Counted from the stretch's first letter, positions 1 through 7,190 are shown. The stretch is 13,316 nucleotides of DNA from Gammaproteobacteria bacterium (GCA_027317045.1 DAHVFI010000163.1:1-13316), one strand, 5' to 3'. Made by a program: numbers and translations. Notes: a model not told the origin generated them from the sequence alone.

Positions 1-680
1 TTATTCCTGAGTGCTTTCTCGGTACGCACACCCAGTAACAGTACTTCCGGACGCGGCTGCGGCGCCACGGCATTGAACCGCTCGATGAAAGCTCGCGCCT
101 CGAGATATTGCTTCTGTTCAAAGCTCAGCCGCGCCATCTGATAGAGGGCCTCTGGGAATCTCGGATTGATGGCGAGGGCCTTGCGGAAATATTGTTCTGC
201 GGCCGCCTTGTCAGGAATAAGGTTGGCGCACACGCCGGCATTGGTATAGGCCGCCTCTGGCGTCGGATACAACGGATTTTCCGCCGCCTCAACGAAGTAT
301 TTATCCGACTCTTTGGGTTTGCCCTGCTGGCACAGAAACACTGCATAGTTGTTCTGAATCTGCGGATCATGCGGCGCCTCACTCAAGGCCTTGCGGTAGT
401 TCTCATCGGCACGCTCGATGTCGCCGGTGCTGTTGTAGAGCAGTCCGAGCGCCGAATAGGCATTCGCATTGCCAGAATCCTGTTGCAATGCCAATTGCAG
501 TTTCTGCATGGCCAGATCGCGCTGACCCTGACGCATGTAGGCTACACCCAGTTCCACATTGTACTGGGAGGCATGTTTCAATGAAACCTTGTCACCCGGA
601 ATTGTCGAGCTGCTGACACAACCCGCGAGCATGAACACCGCTGTCATAACCATAATGCTTACCGCTTTCAGGATTCTCAT
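1..680 (-). CDS. pilW: Type IV pilus biogenesis TPR lipoprotein PilW/PilF (C-terminus cut by window edge)
   Basis: The reading frame runs open from the ATG at 680 to the left edge, giving 226 residues with no stop; related proteins are about 250 residues, so only a short C-terminal piece is missing. The N-terminus is a lipoprotein signal: a basic start (MRILK), a hydrophobic stretch and the lipobox LAGC with Cys21. The rest is about five tetratricopeptide repeats (roughly residues 37-205), including NNYAVFLC, a motif typical of the PilF/PilW family. In this family the outer-membrane lipoprotein acts as pilotin, helping the PilQ secretin reach and assemble in the outer membrane. It is the last visible gene of the rlmN-side operon; its ATG overlaps the rlmN stop (ATGA), with a strong Shine-Dalgarno inside rlmN, so translation is probably coupled. 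Family assignment is firm; the exact role is inferred from the family. Confidence 0.9.
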   Translation of the reverse strand, partial: MRILKAVSIMVMTAVFMLAGCVSSSTIPGDKVSLKHASQYNVELGVAYMRQGQRDLAMQKLQLALQQDSGNANAYSALGLLYNSTGDIERADENYRKALSEAPHDPQIQNNYAVFLCQQGKPKESDKYFVEAAENPLYPTPEAAYTNAGVCANLIPDKAAAEQYFRKALAINPRFPEALYQMARLSFEQKQYLEARAFIERFNAVAPQPRPEVLLLGVRTEKALRN

Positions 681-1789
681 ACCCGTACCTCCATTTGGTC
701 GCGCATGCGTTGCTCGCGGTGAATCCGGTCCTGAACTTTACCCGCCAATTGGCCGCAGGCGGCATCAATGTCGTCGCCACGGGTGCGGCGTGTGATGGTG
801 ACTATCCCTTTCCCCCATAGGTACTCTGCGAAACGCTCAATAACCTCGTCAGGTGAGCGTTGATATTGAGTACCCGGAAAAGAATTGAAGGGAATCAGGT
901 TTACTTTGCAGGGAATGTCCGCGACCAGGACCGCCAGCTCGCGTGCCTGATCCAAGCCGTCATTCACACCCGCGAGCATGACGTACTCGAATGTGATATG
1001 AACATGACTACGGTCCTGATTGCGTACGTAATAGCGGCAAGCATCCATGAGCTCGGCGATGGGATGGACCTTGTTGATGGGTACCAGCACGTCGCGCAGC
1101 GCATCATTGGGTGCGTGCAACGAGACCGCCAGCGCCACATCGCATTCCTCGGCAAGCTTGTTGAGATTCGGCACCAATCCTGAGGTACTCACGGTCACGC
1201 GGCGCTTCGACAAACCATAGCCGAAATCATCCAGGAAGACGTGCAATGCCGTCAGCACATGCTTGTAATTGGCCAACGGCTCACCCATGCCCATGAACAC
1301 GATATTGGTGATGGCGCGCTCCAGTCCGTGGATGGCGCCCAGGCGCTGGTTCGCCAGCCATACCTGAGCAACGATCTCGGCGGCGTTGAGATTGCGGTTG
1401 AAACCCTGCTTGCCGGTGGCACAGAAGCTGCAATCCATGGCGCACCCTACCTGCGAGGAGATGCATAGAGTGCCACGCTCATGATCCGGGATGAATACCG
1501 TCTCGATACCGTTTGCGGAATCCATTCCCAACAGCCATTTGCGTGTACCGTCTTCGGAAAACTGTTCGCTCACGACTTCTGGTACGCGAATTTCAGCGCA
1601 TTCCTGGAGTTTGGCGCGCAAGGATTTGCCAAGATCAGTCATGGCATCGAAATCGGTCACACTGCGGTGATAGATCCATTGCATGAGCTGGCGCGCGCGG
1701 AAAGGTTTCTCGCCGAGTGCCGCGAACAACACTTCCAGCGCCTGGCGATCCAGGCCCAGCAAATTCACCTTGGTGACAATCTCGGTCAT
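677..1789 (-). CDS. rlmN: Dual-specificity 23S rRNA (A2503-C2) / tRNA (A37-C2) methyltransferase RlmN
   Basis: The 370-residue protein is a radical-SAM methyltransferase that puts a methyl group on C2 of A2503 in 23S rRNA and A37 of some tRNAs. The CX3CX2C cluster motif is visible as Cys116, Cys120 and Cys123 (GCAMDCSFC). The two extra catalytic cysteines of the RlmN mechanism are also present: Cys109 (TLCISS, equivalent to E. coli Cys118) and Cys345 (DIDAACGQ, equivalent to Cys355). GMGEPLANY, a family hallmark, follows the cluster loop. The length is close to the E. coli protein (384). The ATG at 1789 gives the usual N-terminus beginning just ahead of the NLLGLDR segment. ndk ends six bases upstream and pilW overlaps its stop by four bases, so the three genes are almost certainly co-transcribed. 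The enzyme needs a [4Fe-4S] cluster, which fits its place downstream of Fe-S assembly genes. Confidence 0.97.
   Translation of the reverse strand: MTEIVTKVNLLGLDRQALEVLFAALGEKPFRARQLMQWIYHRSVTDFDAMTDLGKSLRAKLQECAEIRVPEVVSEQFSEDGTRKWLLGMDSANGIETVFIPDHERGTLCISSQVGCAMDCSFCATGKQGFNRNLNAAEIVAQVWLANQRLGAIHGLERAITNIVFMGMGEPLANYKHVLTALHVFLDDFGYGLSKRRVTVSTSGLVPNLNKLAEECDVALAVSLHAPNDALRDVLVPINKVHPIAELMDACRYYVRNQDRSHVHITFEYVMLAGVNDGLDQARELAVLVADIPCKVNLIPFNSFPGTQYQRSPDEVIERFAEYLWGKGIVTITRRTRGDDIDAACGQLAGKVQDRIHREQRMRDQMEVRV
687..692 (-). promoter_or_regulatory. Ribosome binding site of pilW inside rlmN
   Basis: On the minus strand GGAGGT lies six bases before the pilW ATG at 680, within the last codons of rlmN (Met-Glu-Val-Arg-Val-stop). 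With the ATGA stop/start overlap this fixes the pilW start and suggests translational coupling. Confidence 0.7.
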
Positions 1790-1795
1790 GGGTAT

Positions 1796-2227
1796 TCAGC
1801 GCGAACGCGGACAGAGGTCATTTTGTGAAAAGAAAAAGGCAATTTCGTTCCCCGCGGTTTCCAAGGCATCGGAACCATGCACCACATTCTCATCCACGGT
1901 CTTGGCGAAATCGGCGCGGATGGTCCCGGGTTTGGCGTCCCTGGGATTGGTGGCGCCCATCACCTCGCGATTGCGGGCGATGGCGTTCTCGCCCTCCAGC
2001 ACCTGCACCATCACCGGTCCGGAAATCATGAAATCCACCAGCGGTTTGAAGAACGGCCGCTCCCGATGCACGCTATAGAAAGCTTCCGCCTGGGAACGGG
2101 TCAGATGCAACATACGCGCCGCCACGATTTTCAGTCCCGCCTTCTCGAAGCGGGTATAGACTTCGCCGATGATATTCTTCGCCACGCCATCGGGCTTGAC
2201 GATGGACAGGGTGCGCTCATTGGCCAC
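1796..2227 (-). CDS. ndk: Nucleoside diphosphate kinase
   Basis: The protein transfers the gamma phosphate of ATP to other nucleoside diphosphates through a phospho-histidine, keeping the NTP and dNTP pools balanced in the cytoplasm. Key motifs are present: the N-terminal ERTLSIVKPDGV segment and NVVHGSDA with catalytic His117. I place the start at the GTG at 2227, which gives 143 residues, exactly the E. coli length, with the family N-terminus MANERT; GGAG lies eight bases upstream. The frame stays open to 2308, but the extra residues are not conserved family sequence. The gene follows iscA after a 174-bp gap that may hold its own promoter, and precedes rlmN by six bases. Confidence 0.96.
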   Translation of the reverse strand: MANERTLSIVKPDGVAKNIIGEVYTRFEKAGLKIVAARMLHLTRSQAEAFYSVHRERPFFKPLVDFMISGPVMVQVLEGENAIARNREVMGATNPRDAKPGTIRADFAKTVDENVVHGSDALETAGNEIAFFFSQNDLCPRSR

Positions 2228-2401
2228 GAATACAACTCCAGATGTGTTGAGGGTATGTGAAATATGCCGGGCGCCCGCAGGGCGGGGTTGTACGTGGCAT
2301 TGGACCACGGATTTTCAGCGCGTTTAAAAAGTTAAGTGTACTGGCAGGGGGCAGGTATAGGCAATGAAAATCAGGTGGAAGCCCCGGAAAATCAAGGCTT
2401 T
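2228..2401 (-). other. Intergenic region and putative ndk leader
   Basis: These 174 bp separate iscA from ndk and are the widest gap in the otherwise tight minus-strand cluster. I see a possible promoter at 2335-2364 and, downstream of it, a GC-rich stretch with the self-complementary CGGGCGCCCG at 2268-2277 and a short inverted repeat CGTGG/CCACG at 2293-2309. No coding sequence or recognisable riboswitch was found. Confidence 0.4.
2335..2364 (-). promoter_or_regulatory. Possible sigma70 promoter for ndk-rlmN-pilW
   Basis: On the minus strand TTGCCT (2364-2359) and TACACT (2340-2335) are separated by 18 bp. Each hexamer matches four of six consensus positions. It would start transcription about 100 bases before the ndk GTG. 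This is judged by eye only. Confidence 0.35.
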
Positions 2402-2725
2402 TTAGATGTTGAAACTTTCTCCGCAGCCACACTCATCTTTCACATTTGGATTATGGAACTGGAAGGACTCATTGATGCCTTGGCGCACGAAATCCACCCG
2501 GGTACCGTCCAGGAAAGCCAGATGGTCGCGGCTCACCAGCACTTTGACGCCATGTTGCTCGAAAATCACGTCTTCAGGATTGGCGGCATCCGCATAATCC
2601 ACGACATAGGCGAAACCGGAACAGCCGGTTTTCTTGACGCCCAAGCGCAAGCCCAAGCCACCTCCGCGCTTCTCCAGGTAGCTATTAACCCGCCGGGCGG
2701 CGGCATCCGTTAAGGTAATGGCCAT
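2402..2725 (-). CDS. iscA: Iron-sulfur cluster assembly protein IscA
   Basis: This A-type carrier holds iron or an Fe-S cluster and helps deliver it to target proteins. The ATG at 2725 gives 107 residues, the same length as E. coli IscA, and the sequence aligns end to end: MAITLTD at the start, KKTGCSGFAY with Cys35, and the C-terminal NPNVKDECGCGE with Cys99 and Cys101. All three ligand cysteines are therefore intact, unlike the neighbouring IscU-like protein. The open frame extends to 2770, but those residues are unlike the family. The gene starts 41 bases after iscU and is the last Fe-S gene of the cluster; hscB, hscA and fdx, which usually follow, are not here. Confidence 0.96.
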   Translation of the reverse strand: MAITLTDAAARRVNSYLEKRGGGLGLRLGVKKTGCSGFAYVVDYADAANPEDVIFEQHGVKVLVSRDHLAFLDGTRVDFVRQGINESFQFHNPNVKDECGCGESFNI

Positions 2726-2766
2726 CGTTAAGCTCTGTGTGTCAATTCCGTGGTCGCCAGCGGCAG

Positions 2767-3159
2767 TCACCCGGAGCTATTGTACCTCCCGGCGGCGCTG
2801 CGGATGGCATCTTCCACCGTCAGTGCCGCGCTGCGTTTCGCGGCCGGCAAGCCCAGCTGCTCCGCCAGTGCCACCACGCTGAACGCGGTGGCCGCGGCCA
2901 GCGGTCGGCCCTTGAGCGCTTCACTGGTCAGGGAACACAAGGCGATGGTGGCGGGGCAGCCATAGACCCGATAACGGCAATCGGCTACCCGGCCACCGGC
3001 GGTGACCTGTAGCTGGAATGCCACGGCGCGGCCGTGCTGGCGCGCGCCCGCCTCGCCAGACAGCACCCCGGCCGTGCCTGCCGGGAATTCACCCGCATTG
3101 CAGGGCCTGCGAAAATGTGTCCAGGCCGTGGCGCTGTATTCGGTCGCGGAGCTCGGCAT
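2767..3159 (-). CDS. Degenerate IscU/NifU-N-like scaffold protein lacking two ligand cysteines
   Basis: The 130-residue product (ATG at 3159, four bases after the iscS stop) aligns over its whole length with IscU, which is about 128 residues. Recognisable blocks are the N-terminal HFRRPCNAGEF (IscU: HYENPRNVGSF), the core RYRVYGCPATIA, and LPAAK followed by VEDAIRSA near the end. Only one of the three cluster-ligand cysteines remains: Cys68, equivalent to IscU Cys63. The Cys37 position is His42, the Asp39 position is Arg44, and the His105-Cys106 pair is Ser110-Ala111. The HscA recognition motif LPPVK is LPAAK. Extra cysteines occur at 20, 61 and 75. The frame is intact with no insertions, so this is a diverged protein rather than a frameshifted one. 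It may have become a non-scaffold partner of the desulfurases; whether it can still bind a cluster is unknown. Confidence 0.85.
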   Translation of the reverse strand: MPSSATEYSATAWTHFRRPCNAGEFPAGTAGVLSGEAGARQHGRAVAFQLQVTAGGRVADCRYRVYGCPATIALCSLTSEALKGRPLAAATAFSVVALAEQLGLPAAKRSAALTVEDAIRSAAGRYNSSG

Positions 3160-3163
3160 GCAT

Positions 3164-4330
3164 CTATCCCGTCGGCGCCAAATCCAGCAGCCGGTGATAT
3201 TCCTCACTCACGATGGATGCTGCCGCGTCTACCTCCGCAGCGGTGGAGAATCGCCCGATGCTGAAGCGAATGCTGCTGCCGGCCAATTGATCGTCCCGTC
3301 CCAGCGCACGCAACACGAACGAGGGTTGCCGGTCCGCCGAGGTGCAGGCGGAACCGCTGGAAACCGCGAGTGCCTCGCAGGCAAACAGCAGACTCTCGCC
3401 CTCGATGCCGGGGAAGGCCACATTGAGTATCCCGCAAACGCGCTGGCTCGGGTGACCATTCAACAGCGCCCGGGGTATCGCGACATGTAACGCTTGCCAC
3501 AAGCGTTCACGCAGCGCCCGCAGCTGCGGAGCTTCCTGCGCGAGTTCCTGGCGCGCGAGGTCAAAGGCTGCGCCCATACCGACGATTTGATGGGTGGCGA
3601 GGGTGCCGGAACGCAACCCGTGTTCGTGCCCGCCGCCGTGGATCAGCGGGTCGAGCTGCACGCGTGGCTCGCGGCGTACATAGAGCGCACCGATGCCCTT
3701 GGGACCGTAGACTTTGTGACCGGAAAAGGACATGAGGTCCACGAGCAGGGTTTTCAAATCTATCGGCAGCTTGCCGGCACTCTGGGCCGCATCCACGTGG
3801 AATAAAACGCCGCGCTCACGGGTGATACGGCCGATGGCGGCGATGTCGTTGAGGGTCCCGATTTCGTTGTTCACATGCATGATCGAAACCAGCACCGTGT
3901 CGGGACGCAAGGCTTGCTCGACCATGGACGGTTGAATCAAACCATCCGCGTCTGGCTTTAGCCAGGTAACCTCGAAGCCATCGCGCTCCAGCTGTTTGCA
4001 GGTATCCAACACTGCCTTGTGCTCAATGCGTGAGGTGACGAGATGCCGGCCCTTACCCTTATAGAAGTGCATCGCGCCCTTGATGGCCAGATTGTCGGAT
4101 TCCGTGGCGCCGGACGTAAAAATGATCTCGCCGGGTTCGGCCCCTACCAACGCCGCCACCTGGCTGCGGGCCTGTTCCACCGCGCCACGCGCTGCCCGTC
4201 CCGGCGCATGCGCGGAAGCAGGATTTGCGAACATGCCCTCGCAAGTCAAACAACCCGCCATTTTCTCCGCCACCCGTGGATCCACCGGCGTGGTGGCGGC
4301 ATAATCCAGATAGATGACTTTGTGGCTCAT
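3164..4330 (-). CDS. iscS: Cysteine desulfurase IscS (short C-terminus)
   Basis: This PLP enzyme converts cysteine to alanine and holds the sulfur as a persulfide for Fe-S clusters, tRNA thiolation and cofactors. The ATG at 4330 gives 388 residues beginning MSHKVIYLDYAATTP; the frame extends to 4558 but the extra part overlaps the upstream gene and is not family sequence. Residues match E. coli IscS position for position: His104, Asp180, Gln183 and the PLP lysine Lys206 (SFSGHK). The catalytic cysteine is Cys329 in SSGSACTS. The protein stops at RLLDLAPTG, about 18 residues short of E. coli IscS (404), so the conserved tail ending in EWAHH, part of the IscU-docking region, is missing. It lies 16 bases after the NifS-like paralogue and four bases before the IscU-like gene, in one operon. 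Confidence 0.95.
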   Translation of the reverse strand: MSHKVIYLDYAATTPVDPRVAEKMAGCLTCEGMFANPASAHAPGRAARGAVEQARSQVAALVGAEPGEIIFTSGATESDNLAIKGAMHFYKGKGRHLVTSRIEHKAVLDTCKQLERDGFEVTWLKPDADGLIQPSMVEQALRPDTVLVSIMHVNNEIGTLNDIAAIGRITRERGVLFHVDAAQSAGKLPIDLKTLLVDLMSFSGHKVYGPKGIGALYVRREPRVQLDPLIHGGGHEHGLRSGTLATHQIVGMGAAFDLARQELAQEAPQLRALRERLWQALHVAIPRALLNGHPSQRVCGILNVAFPGIEGESLLFACEALAVSSGSACTSADRQPSFVLRALGRDDQLAGSSIRFSIGRFSTAAEVDAAASIVSEEYHRLLDLAPTG

Positions 4331-4346
4331 GCGGTCCCCGTACTTT

Positions 4347-5489
4347 TCATGCGAGCGCCAGCGCGCCGGTACGTTTTGAAGTAAACGCGGCCAGCGCCGC
4401 CAACAGCGCCTCCACATCATGCGCGCTGTTATCCATCCCAAAACTGATGCGCACTGCACTGCGTGCCTGTACCGCATCCATGCCCATGGCCAGCAGCACA
4501 TGGCTGGGTTGACCGCTGCCGCTATGGCAGGCGGATCCACTGGACACCGCAATGCCACGCTTGTCCAGTTCCATCACGGCCATCTCTCCGTCGAAGCCCG
4601 TGACGCCAATCTGTACGGTATTGGGCAGGCGTTCCGCGTGCGCGGCGAAAATACGGATGCCAGGCATGGATTTAAGCCGCGCTTCAAATTGATCCCGGAG
4701 CCCACGCAAATGCCGGCTGCGCCTATCCAGTTCCATGCGCGCCAATTCCGCCGCCTTGCCAAATCCAATGATACCCGCAAGGTTTTCCGTGCCGCCGCGC
4801 AGTCCGTGTTCTTGACCGCCGCCGGTTATCTGCGGCGCCAAGTCCACGCGCCGATCCACGATGAGCGCACCCACGCCGCGCGGACCGCTGAGCTTGTGGG
4901 CCGACAGACTCATGAGGTCGGCGCCCAGCGCGACAAAATCCACCGGCAGTTTGCCGGCTGCCTGGATGGCGTCAGTATGCACCAACACAGCGTAACGCCG
5001 AACACATTCGCGGACTGCTTTCACATCCTGGATAACACCGGTCTCATTATTCGCCAGCATCACCGACACCAGGCGCACGTCGTCAGCCAGCATTTTCTGC
5101 AGCCCATTAAAATCAAGCAGGCCGTCGGCATCCACGGGAAGCCGCTGCACTTGCCAACCCTGCCGGGCCAGATCCTCCGCCGGCCCCAGCACCGCCGCGT
5201 GTTCGATGGCGCTGACCAGCACACGGCCTTGGGGTTTGCTGCCGCACACGCCTTTGAGCGCCAGGTTATCCGCTTCGGTACCGCCGCCGGTGAAAATCAC
5301 CTGGGCGGGCTGCGCACTCACCAGTGCCGCCACCTGCATGCGCGCCCTATCCAGCGCTGCACGGGCTTCGCGCCCCGGGCGATGGACGCTGGATGGATTC
5401 CCGTGCGTGCCTTGCAGCCACGGCAGCATGGCGTCCAGCACCCGCGGATCCAGCGGTGTGGTGGCGTTGTGATCCAGGTAAATGGCCAT
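4347..5489 (-). CDS. NifS/IscS-like cysteine desulfurase (second paralogue)
   Basis: A 380-residue group I cysteine desulfurase, first gene of the isc-type operon. The PLP lysine is Lys199 (SLSAHK), the base histidine His97 (SAIEHAAVL), the PLP-pyridine aspartate Asp173, and the catalytic cysteine Cys321 in SSGSACHSG. It is clearly a different branch from the IscS encoded next to it: the loop reads CHSGSGQPSHVL instead of CTSADRQPSFVL, and GGGTEADNLALKG replaces SGATESDNLAIKG. This is closer to NifS-type enzymes. The ATG at 5489 gives the family N-terminus MAIYLDHNATTP. It sits where iscR is found in E. coli-like clusters, directly behind an extended -10 promoter. It probably supplies sulfur to a partner other than canonical IscU, or forms a division of labour with IscS; this is inference. 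Confidence 0.92.
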   Translation of the reverse strand: MAIYLDHNATTPLDPRVLDAMLPWLQGTHGNPSSVHRPGREARAALDRARMQVAALVSAQPAQVIFTGGGTEADNLALKGVCGSKPQGRVLVSAIEHAAVLGPAEDLARQGWQVQRLPVDADGLLDFNGLQKMLADDVRLVSVMLANNETGVIQDVKAVRECVRRYAVLVHTDAIQAAGKLPVDFVALGADLMSLSAHKLSGPRGVGALIVDRRVDLAPQITGGGQEHGLRGGTENLAGIIGFGKAAELARMELDRRSRHLRGLRDQFEARLKSMPGIRIFAAHAERLPNTVQIGVTGFDGEMAVMELDKRGIAVSSGSACHSGSGQPSHVLLAMGMDAVQARSAVRISFGMDNSAHDVEALLAALAAFTSKRTGALALA

Positions 5490-5527
5490 ATCTATGAAGC
5501 AGCCGTAATGCCAGGGTTTAGGACGGC

Positions 5528-5536
5528 ATTATACCA
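5528..5536 (-). promoter_or_regulatory. Extended -10 promoter of the isc-ndk-rlmN-pilW operon
   Basis: On the minus strand TGG directly precedes TATAAT (5536-5528), a perfect extended -10 element. No good -35 hexamer lies 17 bp upstream, as is usual for extended -10 promoters. The start would fall near 5521, about 30 bases before the NifS-like ATG. The -35 region overlaps the 3' end of trmJ. I saw no IscR-type palindrome around it. Confidence 0.6.
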
Positions 5537-5546
5537 AGGTGCGAAA

Positions 5547-6281
5547 TCAATCTTTTCCCGGCCCATTGCCGTGCTTGGCTTGCTGCAGTGCATTCAACAA
5601 GCCACGCAGGATATTCACCTCGCTCGGGTCGGGCCGGGCGCGGTTAAACAGATGCCGCAGACGCCGCATGAGATGCTTGGGATTGGCGGGATCCAGGAAA
5701 CCAGCGTCACGCGCGGCCGCTTCAAGGTGTGCATACAGACCTTCCATCTCCTCGGCAGTGGCGAATCGCGATTCACTGGCTGCCGCCGTGCCTGACATTT
5801 CCCGCGCCAGCATGAACTCATAGGCGATCACCTGCACGGCGGCGGCGAGATTCAGCGAGGCGTAGTCTGGGTTCGCAGGAACGTGCATGAGGTAATGGCA
5901 GCGATCAGTTTCTTCATTGGTGAGACCCGTACGCTCGCGGCCGAACACCACCGCTACGTCCTGATCCGTTGATACCGCCATTAACTTCCGCACGCATTCC
6001 TGCGGTGTCAGCGCAGGCGGACCGAGCGCGCGCCGGCGTGCGCTGCTACCGGCCACCAGGGTGCAACCGGCAAGCGCTGCATCGAGACTCGTCACCACCT
6101 GCGCCCGCTCCAACAGGTCGGCGGCACCCGAGGCACGGGCGCTGGCTTCAGCATGGGGAAATTCCACGGGGTTCACCAGCACCAGTTGATCCAGGCACAT
6201 GGTCTTCATGGCGCGGGCGGCGGCGCCGATATTGCCGGGATGGCTGGTTTCCACCAGTACAATGCGGATGTGACGTGGCAT
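5547..6281 (-). CDS. trmJ: tRNA (cytidine/uridine-32-2'-O)-methyltransferase TrmJ
   Basis: The 244-residue protein (E. coli TrmJ is 246) is a SPOUT-family methyltransferase that methylates the ribose of nucleotide 32 in the tRNA anticodon loop. The N-terminal segment IRIVLVETSHPGNIGAAARA is the family signature, and the SAM-binding trefoil knot motifs VVFGRERTGLTNEE and ANPDYASLNLAAAVQ are intact. The ATG at 6281 has no good Shine-Dalgarno. It is divergent from suhB, an arrangement also found in E. coli, where trmJ lies between suhB and iscR-iscS. The stop is 57 bases from the next desulfurase gene, so read-through into the isc operon is possible in addition to the internal promoter. Confidence 0.95.
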   Translation of the reverse strand: MPRHIRIVLVETSHPGNIGAAARAMKTMCLDQLVLVNPVEFPHAEASARASGAADLLERAQVVTSLDAALAGCTLVAGSSARRRALGPPALTPQECVRKLMAVSTDQDVAVVFGRERTGLTNEETDRCHYLMHVPANPDYASLNLAAAVQVIAYEFMLAREMSGTAAASESRFATAEEMEGLYAHLEAAARDAGFLDPANPKHLMRRLRHLFNRARPDPSEVNILRGLLNALQQAKHGNGPGKD

Positions 6282-6285
6282 TTGA

Positions 6286-6315
6286 TTGGAGGCAGTTTGC
6301 GGCTTCTGCTATTCT
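6286..6315 (+). promoter_or_regulatory. Possible suhB promoter in the trmJ-suhB intergenic region
   Basis: TTGGAG (6286-6291) and TATTCT (6310-6315) are 18 bp apart; the latter is preceded by TGC, giving an extended -10. It would leave a leader of roughly 80 bases before the suhB ATG. Judged by eye. Confidence 0.4.
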
Positions 6316-6404
6316 ACGCGCCCTGCCGCACTGCTTCACATCGGCGCGGCCCGCTCTTTAACCGCAATCCACATTTCCGCCCGCGCCCGCGAAGAGACTT
6401 TTTT

Positions 6405-7190
6405 ATGCAGCCATTACTGAACATCGCCATCAGCGCCGCGCGCCGCGCCGGTGACATCATCATCCGTCACGTGGGCCGGATTGACCGGCTGACCATCAAA
6501 GCCAAGGAACACAACGATTTCGTGAGCCAGGTGGACCGCTTGGCCGAAGAAGACATCATCTACACCATTCGTAAGGCCCATCCGGACCACGCCATCCTCG
6601 CCGAGGAGAGCGGCGCCCAGGGAAGCAATGATGAATTCCAGTGGATCATTGACCCATTGGACGGTACCACCAATTTTTTACATGGCTTTCCGGTATTCTG
6701 CGTCTCCATCGCCCTCAAGCATCGCGGCCGTCTTGAACACGGCGTGATCTACGATCCCATGCGCCAGGAATTGTTCACCGTCAGCCGCGGCGAAGGCGCC
6801 CAGGTGGACGGCAAACGCATGCGCGTTACCGCGCTCAAAACCCTGGACGGCGCGCTCATCGGCACCGGCTTCCCGTTCCGCGAGAAACACAATCTTGATC
6901 TCTATATGAAGATGTTCGAGGCGGTGGTGCGCAAAGCCGCCGGGGTGCGGCGCGCCGGTTCCGCGGCTCTGGATCTGGCGTATGTGGCCGCCGGCCGCCT
7001 GGATGGCTTCTGGGAAATGGGCCTGAAACCCTGGGACATGGCCGCCGGCGTACTCATGATCCAGGAGTGCGGCGGCCTCATCGGCCATTTCGACGGCACC
7101 CCGGGCATGCCCGAAAACGGCGATATCCTGGCGGGTGGAGAGAAAATTTTCAAGGCGTTGTCGGAAGAATTTAAGCCGCTAATTAACTGA
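6405..7190 (+). CDS. suhB: Inositol-1-monophosphatase family protein SuhB
   Basis: The 261-residue protein (E. coli SuhB 267) has the Mg-dependent inositol monophosphatase fold. Metal ligands are visible: Glu67 (LAEES), Asp83 and Asp86 in DPLDGTTNF, and the aspartate of PWDMAAG near residue 212. It hydrolyses inositol-1-phosphate; in E. coli the same protein also binds RNA polymerase with the Nus factors and supports rRNA antitermination and folding. The ATG at 6405 gives the normal N-terminus MQPLLNIAI; the frame is open back to 6153, but that part runs antisense to trmJ. AAGAG lies about nine bases upstream. The gene is divergent from trmJ, and no clear terminator follows it. Confidence 0.95.
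   Translation: MQPLLNIAISAARRAGDIIIRHVGRIDRLTIKAKEHNDFVSQVDRLAEEDIIYTIRKAHPDHAILAEESGAQGSNDEFQWIIDPLDGTTNFLHGFPVFCVSIALKHRGRLEHGVIYDPMRQELFTVSRGEGAQVDGKRMRVTALKTLDGALIGTGFPFREKHNLDLYMKMFEAVVRKAAGVRRAGSAALDLAYVAAGRLDGFWEMGLKPWDMAAGVLMIQECGGLIGHFDGTPGMPENGDILAGGEKIFKALSEEFKPLIN

Noticed and set aside
2379..2403. Hairpin AAGCC/GGCTT followed by T residues on the plus strand, as a terminator
   Set aside because: The stem is only 5 bp with a 12-base loop, and there is no plus-strand gene for it to end. On the minus strand it has no T tract.
4331..4558. N-terminal extension of IscS
   Set aside because: It would overlap the upstream desulfurase gene in another frame, and its residues are unlike any cysteine desulfurase; the ATG at 4330 gives residue numbering identical to E. 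coli IscS.
4419..5795. 458-codon open frame on the plus strand
   Set aside because: It is antisense to the NifS-like gene and trmJ, which have unmistakable family motifs; its own translation is rich in His, Gln and Arg and resembles no protein.
6153..6404. N-terminal extension of SuhB
   Set aside because: It reads through the trmJ start and the intergenic promoter region; the family N-terminus begins at the ATG at 6405.
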